NCBI GenBank assembly: GCA_947650365.1
Contig: OX393552.1
Span: 17,536,775-17,600,774 of the forward strand
Length of the DNA: 64,000 nt
From: Chamaelirium japonicum
Lineage: Eukaryota; Streptophyta; Magnoliopsida; Liliales; Melanthiaceae
Reading direction: 5' to 3'
Shown here: positions 52,301 through 59,279 of the stretch, one piece after another
Layout of the letters: each line of letters begins with the position of its first letter
Position numbering within the stretch: the stretch's first letter is position 1
Notes under the pieces: generated by a model
Database searches by the model: none
Seen by the model: the letters and a program-made list of their open reading frames with translations, nothing else
What the model was told of the DNA's origin: nothing
Made by a program: the position numbers and the translations under genes

Positions 52301-55300
52301 TAGTTACGCCGACTTGCTTCTGGCTGATGATTGATGTTTGCCCCCTGCAGAGGAGGTGCAACGTCTGCTGGAGAACCCGAACTGGTTCGGGGTTGGGGCT
52401 GGTCCTCCCCAAACTTCTGGACATGGGCTCCAGGATCGAGGCTCGTTTCTTCATGCACCAGGGCCTCGTCGGCGCTTTGGCGAGCATCTTCGGTAGTAGC
52501 TTCTGGCACGAAGATGTCCGCAAGAGTCCGTGTACGCCGAGTGTAGACGCGCACCATTGGAGGAGCATCACCCTCCGGATTTACTGGATCACCGTGGCGG
52601 AGTAGAGGAGACTCGGCGATTGGTGAGAGGCTTGGAGCAAACGCATCGTTGTTCGTTCCGGCCATTGCAAACTTCAAGCAGCTTCTTCAACCGTACGGAT
52701 GAAAGGAGAAGAGGTCCCACCGGGCGTGCCAGAAATCTGTATGCGCAAAAAAAGGTACGGGTCGGCTTTATTGCACAAAACGAGATTACAATTGTGGCCG
52801 GGACCCGGGTTGCTCGGGTGTAGCGAGTCCGGGTTGCGGCGAGTTTTGATCAGGGGATTGTGGGAAAGATCTTCTGGGGGATCCCTTTGATCCGCGTCTC
52901 CACGTGGTGTTCGTGCGAGAGCGCTGAAGGGGCTGCCCAGGACAGGGGTTTTACAGGGAGAGGGTTTTGGAGAGGCTAAGGAATGTCCACCGTTGCTTTG
53001 TCCCTTCCGTGCTTCGCGCTTTCTCGGCTAGGGGGTTTTCGGCTTCGTTCCTCGGTCTTCGCGTCTTCCTCGTTCCTTGCTTGACCTCGGTGTCCTTGAT
53101 CGTCGGTTCGCGGCGTCGATCGAGCTTTTGGCGTTGGCTTTGGCTTTGGCTTTTTGGCTTCGGCTTGGCTCCGGCGTGGCTCTGGCTTTTGCTTTGCTTC
53201 GGCGCTTGCACTTGGACGTAGCTGGGAGAGACTTGCGATGCTTTCGTTCTTCCGGACTTCGCGTCGTATCGGCTAGAACGTGCGGTGCTTTTGCTCGTGG
53301 CCGGCGTAGTCGCTTGGCTTTGGCTCTTGCTTTGCTTTGGCGCGGGCTTTACTGGGGCTTTGCTTTGGCTTCTTGCGTTGCTTTAGCTTTGGCGTTTACT
53401 CGATCTTCTTCTTCGAACGACGTGGGCTACTTCTCCGGTGCTTCGACGGTTTGCGTGTCAACGGGACTTCTCTTCTTCTCCGGGCTTCTTTGGCGTGATC
53501 GGGGTCGAAGAATGCTTTCGAAGATGGTGGGGGTAGCACCGATCTTCGTGCGACGGTTGTAGCGTCGGCTTTTGTTGATGAAGACGACGGGGTAGTGACG
53601 CTTCAGATGATCTGTTCCAGCCTTTCTTCTTCGTGGATGGTGCAGATGTTTGTCGAAGACGGCGTGGTGATGACGCTTCGCTTCTCTCCTCCGGGCTTTG
53701 GGGCTTGATCGGGATCGAGGACTTGTTGGAGACGACGGGGTAGTGCCGCTCCGCTTCTTCTCCGGGCTTTTGGGCTTGATCGGAGTCGAAGCTTGTTGGA
53801 GACGACGGGGTAGTGCCGCTCCTCTTCTTCTCCGGGCTTTTGGGCTTGATCGGAGTCGAAGCTTGTTGGAGACGACGGGGTAGTGCCGCTTCTCTTCTTC
53901 TCCGGGCTTTTGGGCTTGATCGGAGTCGAAGCTTGTTGGAGACGACGGGGTAGTGCCGCTCCTCTTCTTCTCCGGGCTTTTGGGCTTGATCGGAGTCGAA
54001 GCTTGTTGGAGACGACGGGGTAGTGCCGCTCCTCTTCTTCTCCGGGCTTTTGTGCTTGATCGGAGTCGAAGCTTGTTGGAGACGACGGGGTAGTGCCGCT
54101 CCTCTTCTTCTCCGGGCTTTTGTGCTTGATCGGAGTCGAAGCTTGTTGGAGACGACGGGGTAGTGCCGCTCCTCTTCTTCTCCGGGCTTTTGGGCTTGAT
54201 CGGAGTCGAAGCTTGTTGGAGACGACGGGGTAGTGCCGCTCCTCTTCTTCTCCGGGCTTTTGGGCTTGATCGGAGTCGAAGCTTGTTGGAGACGACGGGG
54301 TAGTGCCGCTCCTCTTCTTCTCCGGGCTTTTGGGCTTGATCGGAGTCGAAGCTTGTTGGAGACGACGGGGTAGTGCCGCTCCTCTTCTTCTCCGGCCTTT
54401 GCTTCTGGCGTCTTCGGAGTCGAAGGGTTCTTCTTCTCCGAGCTTTCTTCTTCGTGCACGGAGTCGAAGGGATGATCTTCGTGTGCAAGGGCCTTCACAT
54501 TGATGAGGACTTTCAGTAAGCCGATCCCTCGGGACAGGCTTGACTGTGCCTCGTGAAGCCTCGGGTCGATGAAGAAGCGTGCTCTTTTCTGCAGAGCTCT
54601 GGCGCTTTGTCTTCAACTTTCCAACCATTTTTTCCTTCCCCCACCCCCTCTATTTATAGGCAAAGAGGTGGGGAGAGAGATATGGGAACTTTTTAATTTT
54701 AAATCCCTTTTGTATCTCTCTCATAATTACCCGGATTTTATTCATCCATTGATGAAGGGAATAACATTTAGTTGTTTTCCTTTTCTGGCGGGTGCAATTA
54801 TGGCTGGATTTTGCGCACGAAATCGATGGCGATCGGGCGCTTCGTCTTGTGCGTCGGATCGAGGGATCGGCGCAGATCCGCGTGTGTGCAGACGTCATAC
54901 GCTACCTCCCCCCGCGCATGGCGGTATTTTTTTCCTTTTCTTTCTTTTCTTTCCTTTTCTTTTCTTTCCTTTTTCTTTTCTTTCCTTTCTTTTCTTTCCT
55001 TTTTCTTTTCTTTCTTTTTCTCCCCTTTCCTTGCAGGGCCGGCCGGCCCCTCCTTGGGGTTCGGTCCCCACTAGGGCCGGCCCTATAGGGTTCGGACCCT
55101 AGTAGGGGCCGGCCCCTCTTGGGGCGGGGTCCGAGTACGTGTCGGCGCGCGCGAGTCGGGTCCGCGTGTCGGGTTTGCATCCGCGTCGGCGCGAGCGAGT
55201 TGGGTCCGCGTGTCGGGTTTGCATCCGCGTCGGCACACGTAAGTCGGGTTCGGGTCCGACGAAATTCGTGTGTCTACACCAATAAACAACTAGAATCATT

Positions 55301-58300
55301 CGCTTTCATCAAATTAATATAACAAGTTAAAGTCTCCAATCTATTGGCAAGAAACTGCATTCTATCATCAAACATCATTGAAATCTGAACTGGATATATC
55401 ACTGAAACCTTCATTTGATGCATGTTGAATATGAGCCAAAGGCCTGGATTCGGTTACATATTTTTCGCATTTGATCCATGTTACGTCTTATAGTGCATGT
55501 GCTTGTACACTAGGCCCGATCAAACTTTGCGATACTATCCAGCAAGACTAATGGGTTTTTTTTTCCGTTTGTTTGATAGGATATGATCAGTACTTGTCCA
55601 CGATCAGTTTCCGAAAAACTAATGGGAATTATGGCAAGGATTCATACGGCACGGTTCATCCGTCAATAAAATTTAGAAAACAAACAGCAACCAGTGCCGA
55701 AGGGTAAGCCTACCATATAGTTCCTACAGCACACATAAATTGCAGGGCATGTGTCATGTAAATGTACAAAGTGAAAAGAGTACCGTTAAAACTAGTAATG
55801 ATACAATATAATTAAAATTTTGCTCCAAGAAGATCATAGTACCAAAACTCGGTCCGACCGAAAATCAAACCGACTCGGATGGAAACTCGGACCGGTTGTG
55901 ACTCAGGCCGACTCAATCTGACTCGGTCCGACTCGGGCTGACTCGGGAACTATTCGGGCTATTAACTATTTTGAGTTTTGAAAAAATACACACACACACA
56001 CACACATACACACACTAATTTGAGTTTTAACGAAGATGTGCAGTACCAAAGCAGTTTGATATATCAAAGAGGTACGAAAAGCTCATGTTGAGGGTGGATG
56101 CAATCCGAAAAGAAATGAACAGAAAAAAAGGATTCATGTAGTAAGACTCATATAATCAAGATAAGGTTAGTTGTAACTTGTAATAAGGAATCCATTTACA
56201 TTTTATAACAAGAGAAATGCTATTCAGCCCGAAGGTTTTCCCGATTTCACTGGCCCGATTGACATGGCAGCATGTAACTGGTGACTGAAACCCACTAGCG
56301 ACATTTAAGTCATTTACACCACCAGTTGCACGCTGGCACGTCAATCGGGCTGAGCCGAATCGGGAAAACCTTCGGGCTGAATAGCATTGCTCTTATAACA
56401 AACATGGAGCATGACATAACTTCTTACCTCCCTGACTTATATCTCAAAGTTAGCATGACTACAAAGGATTAGTTATAACTATGCCTTCCGTTTCAAAGTA
56501 AGCAAATTTAAGATATCTCACAGGTCCAACTAACAAAAGAGAAAAATTTCACACCTGGATCTTTCTCCGATGGCTTTAAGATAAACGTGTTGCCACATGT
56601 AACTGCCATCGGAAACATCTGCAGAGAATCAATGATTTAACCAAAAAAAACATTAAAATCCCAATAAAGCTGATGTGATTCCATCATTTCGAACGTGGAA
56701 ACAAGGATCAAAATCTCGAAATAAATCGCGAAATATCTAAGTTTTTTCAAACCTCGATACGAAATCTCATATGCTATATCGAACGGAATGGGATTCACGG
56801 GAATATCGCGATATTTCGCACGATATATTTGTCAGCGTGAAATATCACGATTTATCGTGCCAAAAGACGGTAAGACACATAAATTTCGTAGAAATTTCGT
56901 GTTTCTGGCACCAAAATTCTGGGACTGAGTGGTTATAAAAGGGGACTGGGGGCCTGGTTCTCAACAGCTTATTTATATATAATAACATCTAAGTAAATGT
57001 CATTTTATATGTAAATAAATTTTAAGTTATTATATGTAAATAAGCAAATACAACCCCCCCCCCATTTGATTTCAATAAAAATATCAAAAAAATAATCAAG
57101 TAAATCAAAAGTATACTTTCAGTTTTAGTAGGAGAAATCAGTTTTTTCGGTTTTTCATAAAATTTATATGTTGAGAAAAGTGGTTAAATCAAACCTTTTT
57201 TAGCTCAAAAAATTTCACAAGACGTAAAACTACAAGTACATCTAGAAAACCATGGTCCGTTAAAGAAAATTTTGAATGAATAAAAGCTTTTATTTATAAA
57301 AACTCTTTTTTCCAAACTTAGTAAAAAAAACAGTGTTGCTCATTTTAGCATAATTTTTTCACGATTTCAAGCTTGCACAACTTTCTAGTTTTAAGTCCGT
57401 TTTCAAAATCGTTTGAAACATTATTTTAACAATCAACTAATCATTATTTTAAAAACATTTTTATCCACAAAAAAGATTAAAAACCATTTAAAAAACATAG
57501 ATCAAAACATGATCAAACAAGACTGCACAACACTCGTAGACTCAAATACATAATACATGCTATGTGAAGCTCTACACCCCTAGATAGGTTACAAATATTA
57601 TCTGAGTGTTCCAAATTGTGTATATATACTGGGTTATGATTATCCAGAGATTCACTGAAAAATTTTATTAAAAAATCAATATTTTTATTATTTCTATAAA
57701 ATCACAATATTTTCACACTGTCGAAATATTTCAATATCCATAGTGTCGAAATATTGATCGAAATGGAAATTTCGAACATTGAGTGGAAGTCAATCGAAAT
57801 CAGCCATTTAGAAGTGACATGTTGAAAATTGATAATACATTATATTCATGATTCATTGACACTACAATCCAACATAAATCGAGAAGAACCGAACATGGGA
57901 AGTCAGTGTAGGCATACCCACAATGGAATCATTGCTGGGAAGTTGAATGGACATATCCCTGCACATACACCAAGAGGTTCCTTGATGCTGTATGTATCAA
58001 TGCCATTGGCAACATTGGAAACATATTCGCCCATCTGCAGAGTCGCCATTCCACAAGCATGCTCCACTACCTCTGGAAGCACAACCCAAAAGGAACTACA
58101 AAATTTTCTTATCCAATTTTTTAGATCGTAATACTGTCCTCCAATGCCATTTTTTGAGATGGATAATTCTTGAGATGGTCATACTGTCTTTCTTGGATAA
58201 ATTATGGAGCAAATATTATCGCCAACCAAACATAACATAAATGGCAAAGATGGATACGATGATAAACAAACCTAATCCCCGAAAAACATCACCCTGGGCA

Positions 58301-59098
58301 TCCCGCAGTGTCTTCCCCTGCTCGGTGGTGATATTCATGGCAAGCTTATCCTGAAACGGATATTATGCTCACTTCCCCAGGAACACAAAAACATTGGAAA
58401 TTAAAAACACCAACTCGATCGCTCACCATGTCCCTCCGTATGAGATCCTGGAGCTTAAACATGATCCGCTGGCGCGACGTGACGGGCGTGTTCCTCCATT
58501 TGGGGAACGCGCTTTTCGCCGCGCTCACCGCAGCTTTGAACTCTTCATCGGTAGTTAACGGGATCCTAGAAACAACCTCTTGAGTAGCCTATAATTGTGA
58601 AATCGAATTAAATAGGAATGGAGATTTAAAAAAAAAAATTTAAAAACATTTTGCCAAATCAGTAACTCAATGGAAATAGCAGGGAGCCTCGAAACGCACG
58701 GGATTTATCACGTCGATAGAGGCTTCGGATCGGGACTCCAGAAACTGTCCTCCGATGAGATTCCGGACTCTTGGCTGCAATTTGATGAAGTCTCCAAAAA
58801 TGGTGATCCAAAGATTTTGAATTGAGCGATTGAACGGAGGAAAGGGAATACTAGAAATCGATCGGAGAAGAGGACCAAGCGCATACCGGATGAGGGCTTC
58901 TGTGGATCGGCGATGCTTCGGCCGAGGTCGAGAGGTGCGAGATCCCAAGGGAGATGGGCGGAGATCTCCATTGACGGAGGCCATTCGCTGCGACGGAAAA
59001 GGAATCGCGGGTCCGAGATGAGGCCGGCGGCAGTGAGAGTGGAGGAATTAGGGTTTCCAGATTTGCTTACCACCTCGGCGAAGCGACGATCGCAGCAT
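29680..59098 (-). CDS. ALDH6B2: Methylmalonate-semialdehyde dehydrogenase (CoA-acylating), mitochondrial
   Basis: Nineteen exons, 5' to 3' on the minus strand: 59098-59071, 58987-58887, 58774-58700, 58588-58427, 58350-58272, 58072-57918, 56618-56555, 39948-39869, 39596-39531, 39012-38962, 38802-38651, 38491-38401, 33959-33879, 31677-31600, 31433-31398, 31322-31279, 31183-31105, 30046-29956, 29789-29680. They total 1,623 nt and encode 540 aa. All junctions are GT-AG and in phase. The enzyme converts methylmalonate and malonate semialdehydes to propionyl- or acetyl-CoA in valine and pyrimidine catabolism. Residues 1 to about 40 are Arg/Ser-rich with HLSTSAEA, fitting a mitochondrial presequence. 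Core motifs are [22 protein letters not shown] (188-198), [15 protein letters not shown] (265-270) and GQRC with nucleophile Cys323. Asn289 (SNMGAKNH) replaces the general-base Glu of hydrolytic ALDHs, as expected for this CoA-dependent family. Intron 7 is 16.6 kb because of a retrotransposon insertion. Confidence 0.95.
30250..30695. repeat. GACTCG/CGAGTC motif cluster in ALDH6B2 intron 17
   Basis: Repeated GACTCG, CGAGTC and GTCTGACTCGT motifs surround an AT-rich middle. The two ends are inverted (AGTGTTTTCAGACTCG on the left, CGAGTCTAAAAACATTG on the right). A related cluster lies at 55845-55970. Confidence 0.65.
30800..31060. repeat. Purine-rich tract in ALDH6B2 intron 17
   Basis: AGG/GAA-rich, about 200 bp. 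Open frames of Glu/Lys/Met are low complexity. Confidence 0.6.
31678..33878. other. ALDH6B2 intron 13
   Basis: 2.2 kb of ordinary AT-rich intron, with no recognised transposon end or RNA gene. Confidence 0.5.
34925..35749. repeat. 825-bp palindrome rich in AACGGGAAAA motifs
   Basis: The arms of about 340-380 bp run from CATAGTTACCAAGTTGGAAA to TTTCAACTTGGTAACTATG. Matching landmarks include GGAAAATGACATATATACAT, AAACCCGAACCCAATTTAAA and TATACGCGTTT. The central spacer contains sequence not in the arms (GCAGGACCGGCCACAACCCC). Non-coding. Confidence 0.8.
36050..36490. repeat. Foldback repeat
   Basis: TTTGCATATCGACCCTCCAA and GTGCATATTCACCCCTCT on the left are inverted on the right as AGAGGGGTGAATATGCAC and TTGAAGGGTCGATAC. 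Non-coding, in ALDH6B2 intron 12. Confidence 0.6.
37020..38028 (+). mobile_element. Candidate Helitron-like element
   Basis: Two diverged direct repeats of about 140 bp (about 37261 and 37399: CCACTAATCAATT..., CACTAACCCA, TTTGTTTCCCA) lie in a non-coding body. The segment ends in GCACGTGTGCCCAGTGCACTAG at 38007-38028, read as a short GCAC/GTGC hairpin plus CTAG, followed by T. The Helitron assignment rests only on this end. The left boundary is arbitrary. Confidence 0.35.
41321..41990. repeat. 70-bp tandem array in 3' LTR
   Basis: Ten occurrences of GTTGGAGACGACGGGGTAGT at 41321, 41391 and so on to 41951, exactly 70 bp apart. Because 70 is not a multiple of 3 and the unit has no stops on the minus strand, all three minus frames stay open for about 340 codons. 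These are not genes. Confidence 0.95.
42246..42255 (-). promoter_or_regulatory. TATA box in 3' LTR
   Basis: CTATAAATAG on the minus strand, the same strand as the element. The identical site in the 5' LTR is at 54650-54659. Confidence 0.6.
42875..42890 (-). other. Polypurine tract of the TR-GAG element
   Basis: On the minus strand TTGAGGGGGCATT directly precedes the 3' LTR start TGTAGACAC. Position and base composition fit a plus-strand priming site. Confidence 0.75.
42891..46602 (-). repeat. Non-coding GC-rich interior of the TR-GAG element
   Basis: Contains seven poly-T runs of about 19-41 bases (near 43125, 43704, 44399, 44628, 45528, 46283 and 46554). It also has a 42-bp array x 3 (44154-44279), a 154-bp array x 4 (44676-45290) and a TTTTC-rich tract (43690-43850). 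A direct repeat of about 68 bp (46090 and 46326) flanks a poly-T run. A diverged single copy of the 154-bp unit lies at 43041. The many long frames are GC- and homopolymer-driven. No retroviral domain was recognised. Confidence 0.7.
44676..45290. repeat. 154-bp tandem array x 4
   Basis: Units start at about 44677, 44831, 44985 and 45139 with CTTGGAGACCGTC. They contain GGAAGAGTGCTGCCTGGGGT, CTTCCCGGTGTCGCC and GACGAAGGCTTC. Confidence 0.9.
46603..52665 (-). CDS. Gag-protease polyprotein of the TR-GAG element
   Basis: One uninterrupted frame of 2,020 codons from the first ATG (MAGTNNDAF) at 52665; four more codons upstream are open, back to a TTG. In order: a helical segment with [20 protein letters not shown] (about 149-180); a Retrotrans_gag-like domain, [11 protein letters not shown] to [16 protein letters not shown] (about 285-450), with FDWYVDLP; and [14 protein letters not shown] near 562, a knuckle-like remnant. 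A retropepsin-like domain lies at about 1015-1150 with [12 protein letters not shown] (Asp1038), LGRPWLHE and flanking strands. Many Ty3/gypsy Gag-pol proteins carry this type. The region after about 685 is duplicated; see the separate entry. No RT follows. This is the only plausible product of the element. Confidence 0.88.
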   Translation of the reverse strand: MAGTNNDAFAPSLSPIAESPLLRHGDPVNPEGDAPPMVRVYTRRTRTLADIFVPEATTEDARQSADEALVHEETSLDPGAHVQKFGEDQPQPRTSSGSPADVAPPLQGANINHQPEASRRNYVSDDDGEDANMQHRGVLRHHPPTALQLQVMQMNEHMAQITRLMEEKDRHINALLQKLSAKDAAAVSQPVASPVAAPVPSSAPAPAEVAPTIQAVTPALSSAPVPLEVVYPAPASAATQPPATATMNAQQVQALIADMMRSHGSGLPPITAAYSKPYTTRIQLLRFPVGFQPPKFQHFDGKGNPRQHVAHFIETCNNAGTYGDEMVKQFVRTLKGNAFDWYVDLPAGTIDSWDQMEREFLNRFYSTRRTVSMIELTAVKQRKDEPVIDYIDRWRNLALNSRDRLSEDSAIEMCTQGMHWGLLYILKGIKPRSFEELATRAHDMELSLANRGDSKNKDFLKIEKKDKPPATKPKQVNVADVASTSKPLKIVGKPDQKKGVAIPPPPPPRQRMTLEELEAKEYPFPDSEVSSMFDQLLQEKMIELPPSKRPEQMHRVDDPLFCKYHRVVSHPIERCFVFKERIMALAKQGKIEIDSGEVATTNMTSITFGSFSPVLVAARRSMPKLRLNRQASIAKSTSQPKISKRRQRTPAFSEEETPLPWGQSSLTPAPFPGNTASQRTLQRRYEQGDPEVGLLGQPSGKFDYYVLYSRPPSVSIDKIKPTGWGSGEEPVEPREEQVPSSQAMSQRALRERYEQGDPEVGLLGQPSGKFDYYVLYSRPPSVPIEEIKPTGWGSEDEQVEPPEEQVSSKKPVAADDHHPSEGESTDEEAWVMLPRRRKPWQEKKLKQDRVMRGFTKRKTYKKKSKAPGRKAFKVPPASRDDILQQSLPEPTTLQEFFPDHFLPADQHIKVSCCMVEVHEVSEGKNEGETSEEGDSTDEGDDSDEGGTASRDEAILHMPLVEALHLPKKARLAMAAALADPDSYKKKKKDDQKRKAVAACDATITFSDEDLQLGTRLHNRPLYVSGYIKEKLVNRILLDCGSAVNIMPIQTMRQLGITNDQLSPSQLVIQGFNQGGQSTVGIIRLKLSIGPLDTTVLFHIIDCQTSYRLLLGRPWLHENGIVVSTWHQCLKYYEEGVERCIVADDKPFNEAEAHLADAKFYQAKGLVAEVLPAKTPRAQKIEEVKQDKTPLPVNSAPPSDEARLKVHGTPKPRQRMRISFEPRATQHTPLPIQTVPVLRLAPQWLRKSERSPSTPTRKLAPSLSQANVITLQEMTMPLPSLTQAPNPSRPVESADLEQLGFKPEGSWGQNAAKLLFRAGYNEESAMGTLPPAATPHGMTRTQTRLFQNGEQIPPNRRGIGSSQAPLVIRTAAKKTFTSNYIEARMVDEAAEGSTISDALSTYLSHPKSRRRRRRARCQALFRKQTRGGKDWSNRKRTSVFERLGPVKQSKKKSAFDRLGMPIKDFVSTPTHPPMAAVNHISITNPDNGDTSTSDDELQDAPSVLAEGGQSTVDDSKKGGSPRRRRRHTSSVPRAKSLLSWGQPSLMQALPLPNEATSRHMLKARDEQRSPEVNLLGQPSGKIDFYVLYSRSPSIPNEEIKPTSWGSEDESVQSLEVQVLLIKEEPSVATPVLHLGEEDLNTWAMAPRRRRSRRSSYRIVRLANHKKNRATRKLPRRKSFKEKNEAPGRKTSEVPPASPKNLLQQSFLELVTLQKFFPICFLEAGQNFKISCCIMEVHQVLRKDDEESSINIESMGRSIAANGKLFNKAKAHLADAKFYEAKDFVAEAPPAKAPQVQEVKTAAMDKSSPLAKLVTSSIQTAHKDKEAPAPRRKIHINFKSSSMRCIPLPAQVASVLRLVPQWLRKPGRSPSPPAKEPALSFFGANFSTLQEMTLPLRGLLHVSSSTESSECTSSEQLAIKSENTRGQNSTKSMFKSSRSKESMAHMGSLPSAAIPHRLTKTQAFLCKSGEQILPNCRGIDASQTLVKKIFTSNYIEAKKAGDSCEPVATLPTSGKSLKRYFA
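46640..48070 (-). repeat. Diverged second copy of the Gag C-terminal region
   Basis: Residues encoded here parallel those encoded by about 48490-50710 in the same frame. Pairs include [20 protein letters not shown] with [32 protein letters not shown] with [27 protein letters not shown] with [15 protein letters not shown], and FTSNYIEAK with FTSNYIEAR. In this copy about 215 residues, including the whole protease, are missing between MEVHQV and the AHLADAKFY motif. Confidence 0.85.
50270..50710 (-). repeat. Short tandem duplication within gag
   Basis: Two adjacent units of about 72 codons carry [20 protein letters not shown] followed by [11 protein letters not shown] and IKPTGWGS. With the copy at about 47.9 kb there are three units. 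Confidence 0.9.
52714..52731 (-). other. Primer binding site of the TR-GAG element
   Basis: On the minus strand TGGCACGCCCGGTGGGAC begins 6 nt after the 5' LTR end. TGG pairs with the CCA end of a tRNA. The tRNA is not the usual initiator Met, and I could not assign it. Confidence 0.6.
52738..55278 (-). repeat. 5' LTR of the TR-GAG element
   Basis: Same composition as the 3' LTR: TATA box at 54650-54659, 70-bp array at 53725-54394, pyrimidine tract at about 54927-55024. Transcription would run from this LTR leftward. Confidence 0.93.
55284..55840. other. Remaining ALDH6B2 intron 7 left of the insertion site in gene order
   Basis: Ordinary AT-rich intron sequence. No recognised feature. Confidence 0.45.
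55845..56012. repeat. GACTCGG motif cluster and (CA)n
   Basis: Repeats of CCGACTCGG/CGGTCCGACTCGG followed by about 10 CA units at 55988-56008. Related to the cluster at 30250-30695. Confidence 0.65.
56203..56401. mobile_element. MULE-type MITE with perfect 9-bp target duplication
   Basis: The element spans 56212-56392 (181 bp). Terminal inverted repeats of about 34 bp start GAGAAATGCTATTCAGCCCG and, on the minus strand at the right end, GAGCAATGCTATTCAGCCCG. Flanked by TTATAACAA at 56203-56211 and 56393-56401, an exact 9-bp duplication. Located in ALDH6B2 intron 7. A truncated relative is at 28580-28652, and the MITE at 10346 has similar ends. Confidence 0.85.
56690..57800 (-). repeat. 1.1-kb dispersed repeat, copy 2
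   Basis: Inverted relative to copy 1 at 15540-16660. It shares GCGATATTTCGC, TATCACGATTTATCG, TTTTAGTAGGAGAAAT and GTCTCAAATA-like landmarks in the same relative order. In ALDH6B2 intron 6. Confidence 0.7.
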
Positions 59099-59157
59099 CC
59101 TTCAGTGGGAGGCGACGACGAATGGCGCAAAGCGTGAACTTGAGAGAGTGGCTCCCA

Positions 59158-59167
59158 CTATTTATAG
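59158..59167 (-). promoter_or_regulatory. TATA box of ALDH6B2
   Basis: CTATAAATAG on the minus strand, 60 bp before the ATG at 59098. A start near 59130 would leave a leader of roughly 35 nt. The leader includes CACTCTCTCAAG. Confidence 0.65.
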
Positions 59168-59279
59168 TTTGGGAAATGATTGGACAACCCTATTGGCCGG
59201 CTGACGTTGGCGCCGGCGGTTGGTATGTCAGTACAGTGAGGCTGCTAAAAGCCAGGTACCCATGGAAAATATTGGGGGT

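Larger units (their letters stand above)
40334..55278 (-). mobile_element. 14.9-kb non-autonomous LTR retrotransposon (TR-GAG type)
   Basis: LTRs of equal length (2,541 bp) begin TGTATGCGC and end GTCTACA on the plus strand. The element is flanked by an exact 5-bp duplication, CCAAT, at 40329-40333 and 55279-55283. The element reads on the minus strand: 5' LTR 52738-55278, PBS, a Gag-protease ORF, a 3.7-kb GC-rich interior with poly-T (poly-A in sense) runs, PPT, 3' LTR 40334-42874. No RT, RNase H, integrase or chromodomain is visible in any frame, so it must depend on proteins of another element. Only two base differences between LTRs were found. It sits in intron 7 of ALDH6B2, in the same orientation as the gene. 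Confidence 0.93.

Noticed and set aside
52666..52677. Extending the Gag protein to MKFAMAG at 52677
   Set aside because: The codon at 52677-52675 is TTG; the first ATG of the frame is at 52665, giving MAGTNN.
46835..52823. Numerous plus-strand frames opposite the Gag ORF
   Set aside because: Antisense shadows of the single long minus-strand frame.
40334..55278. A complete autonomous gypsy retrotransposon or an endogenous pararetrovirus
   Set aside because: No RT (YxDD-type), RNase H, integrase or movement protein motifs were found in any frame, and the LTR/TSD structure is that of a retrotransposon.
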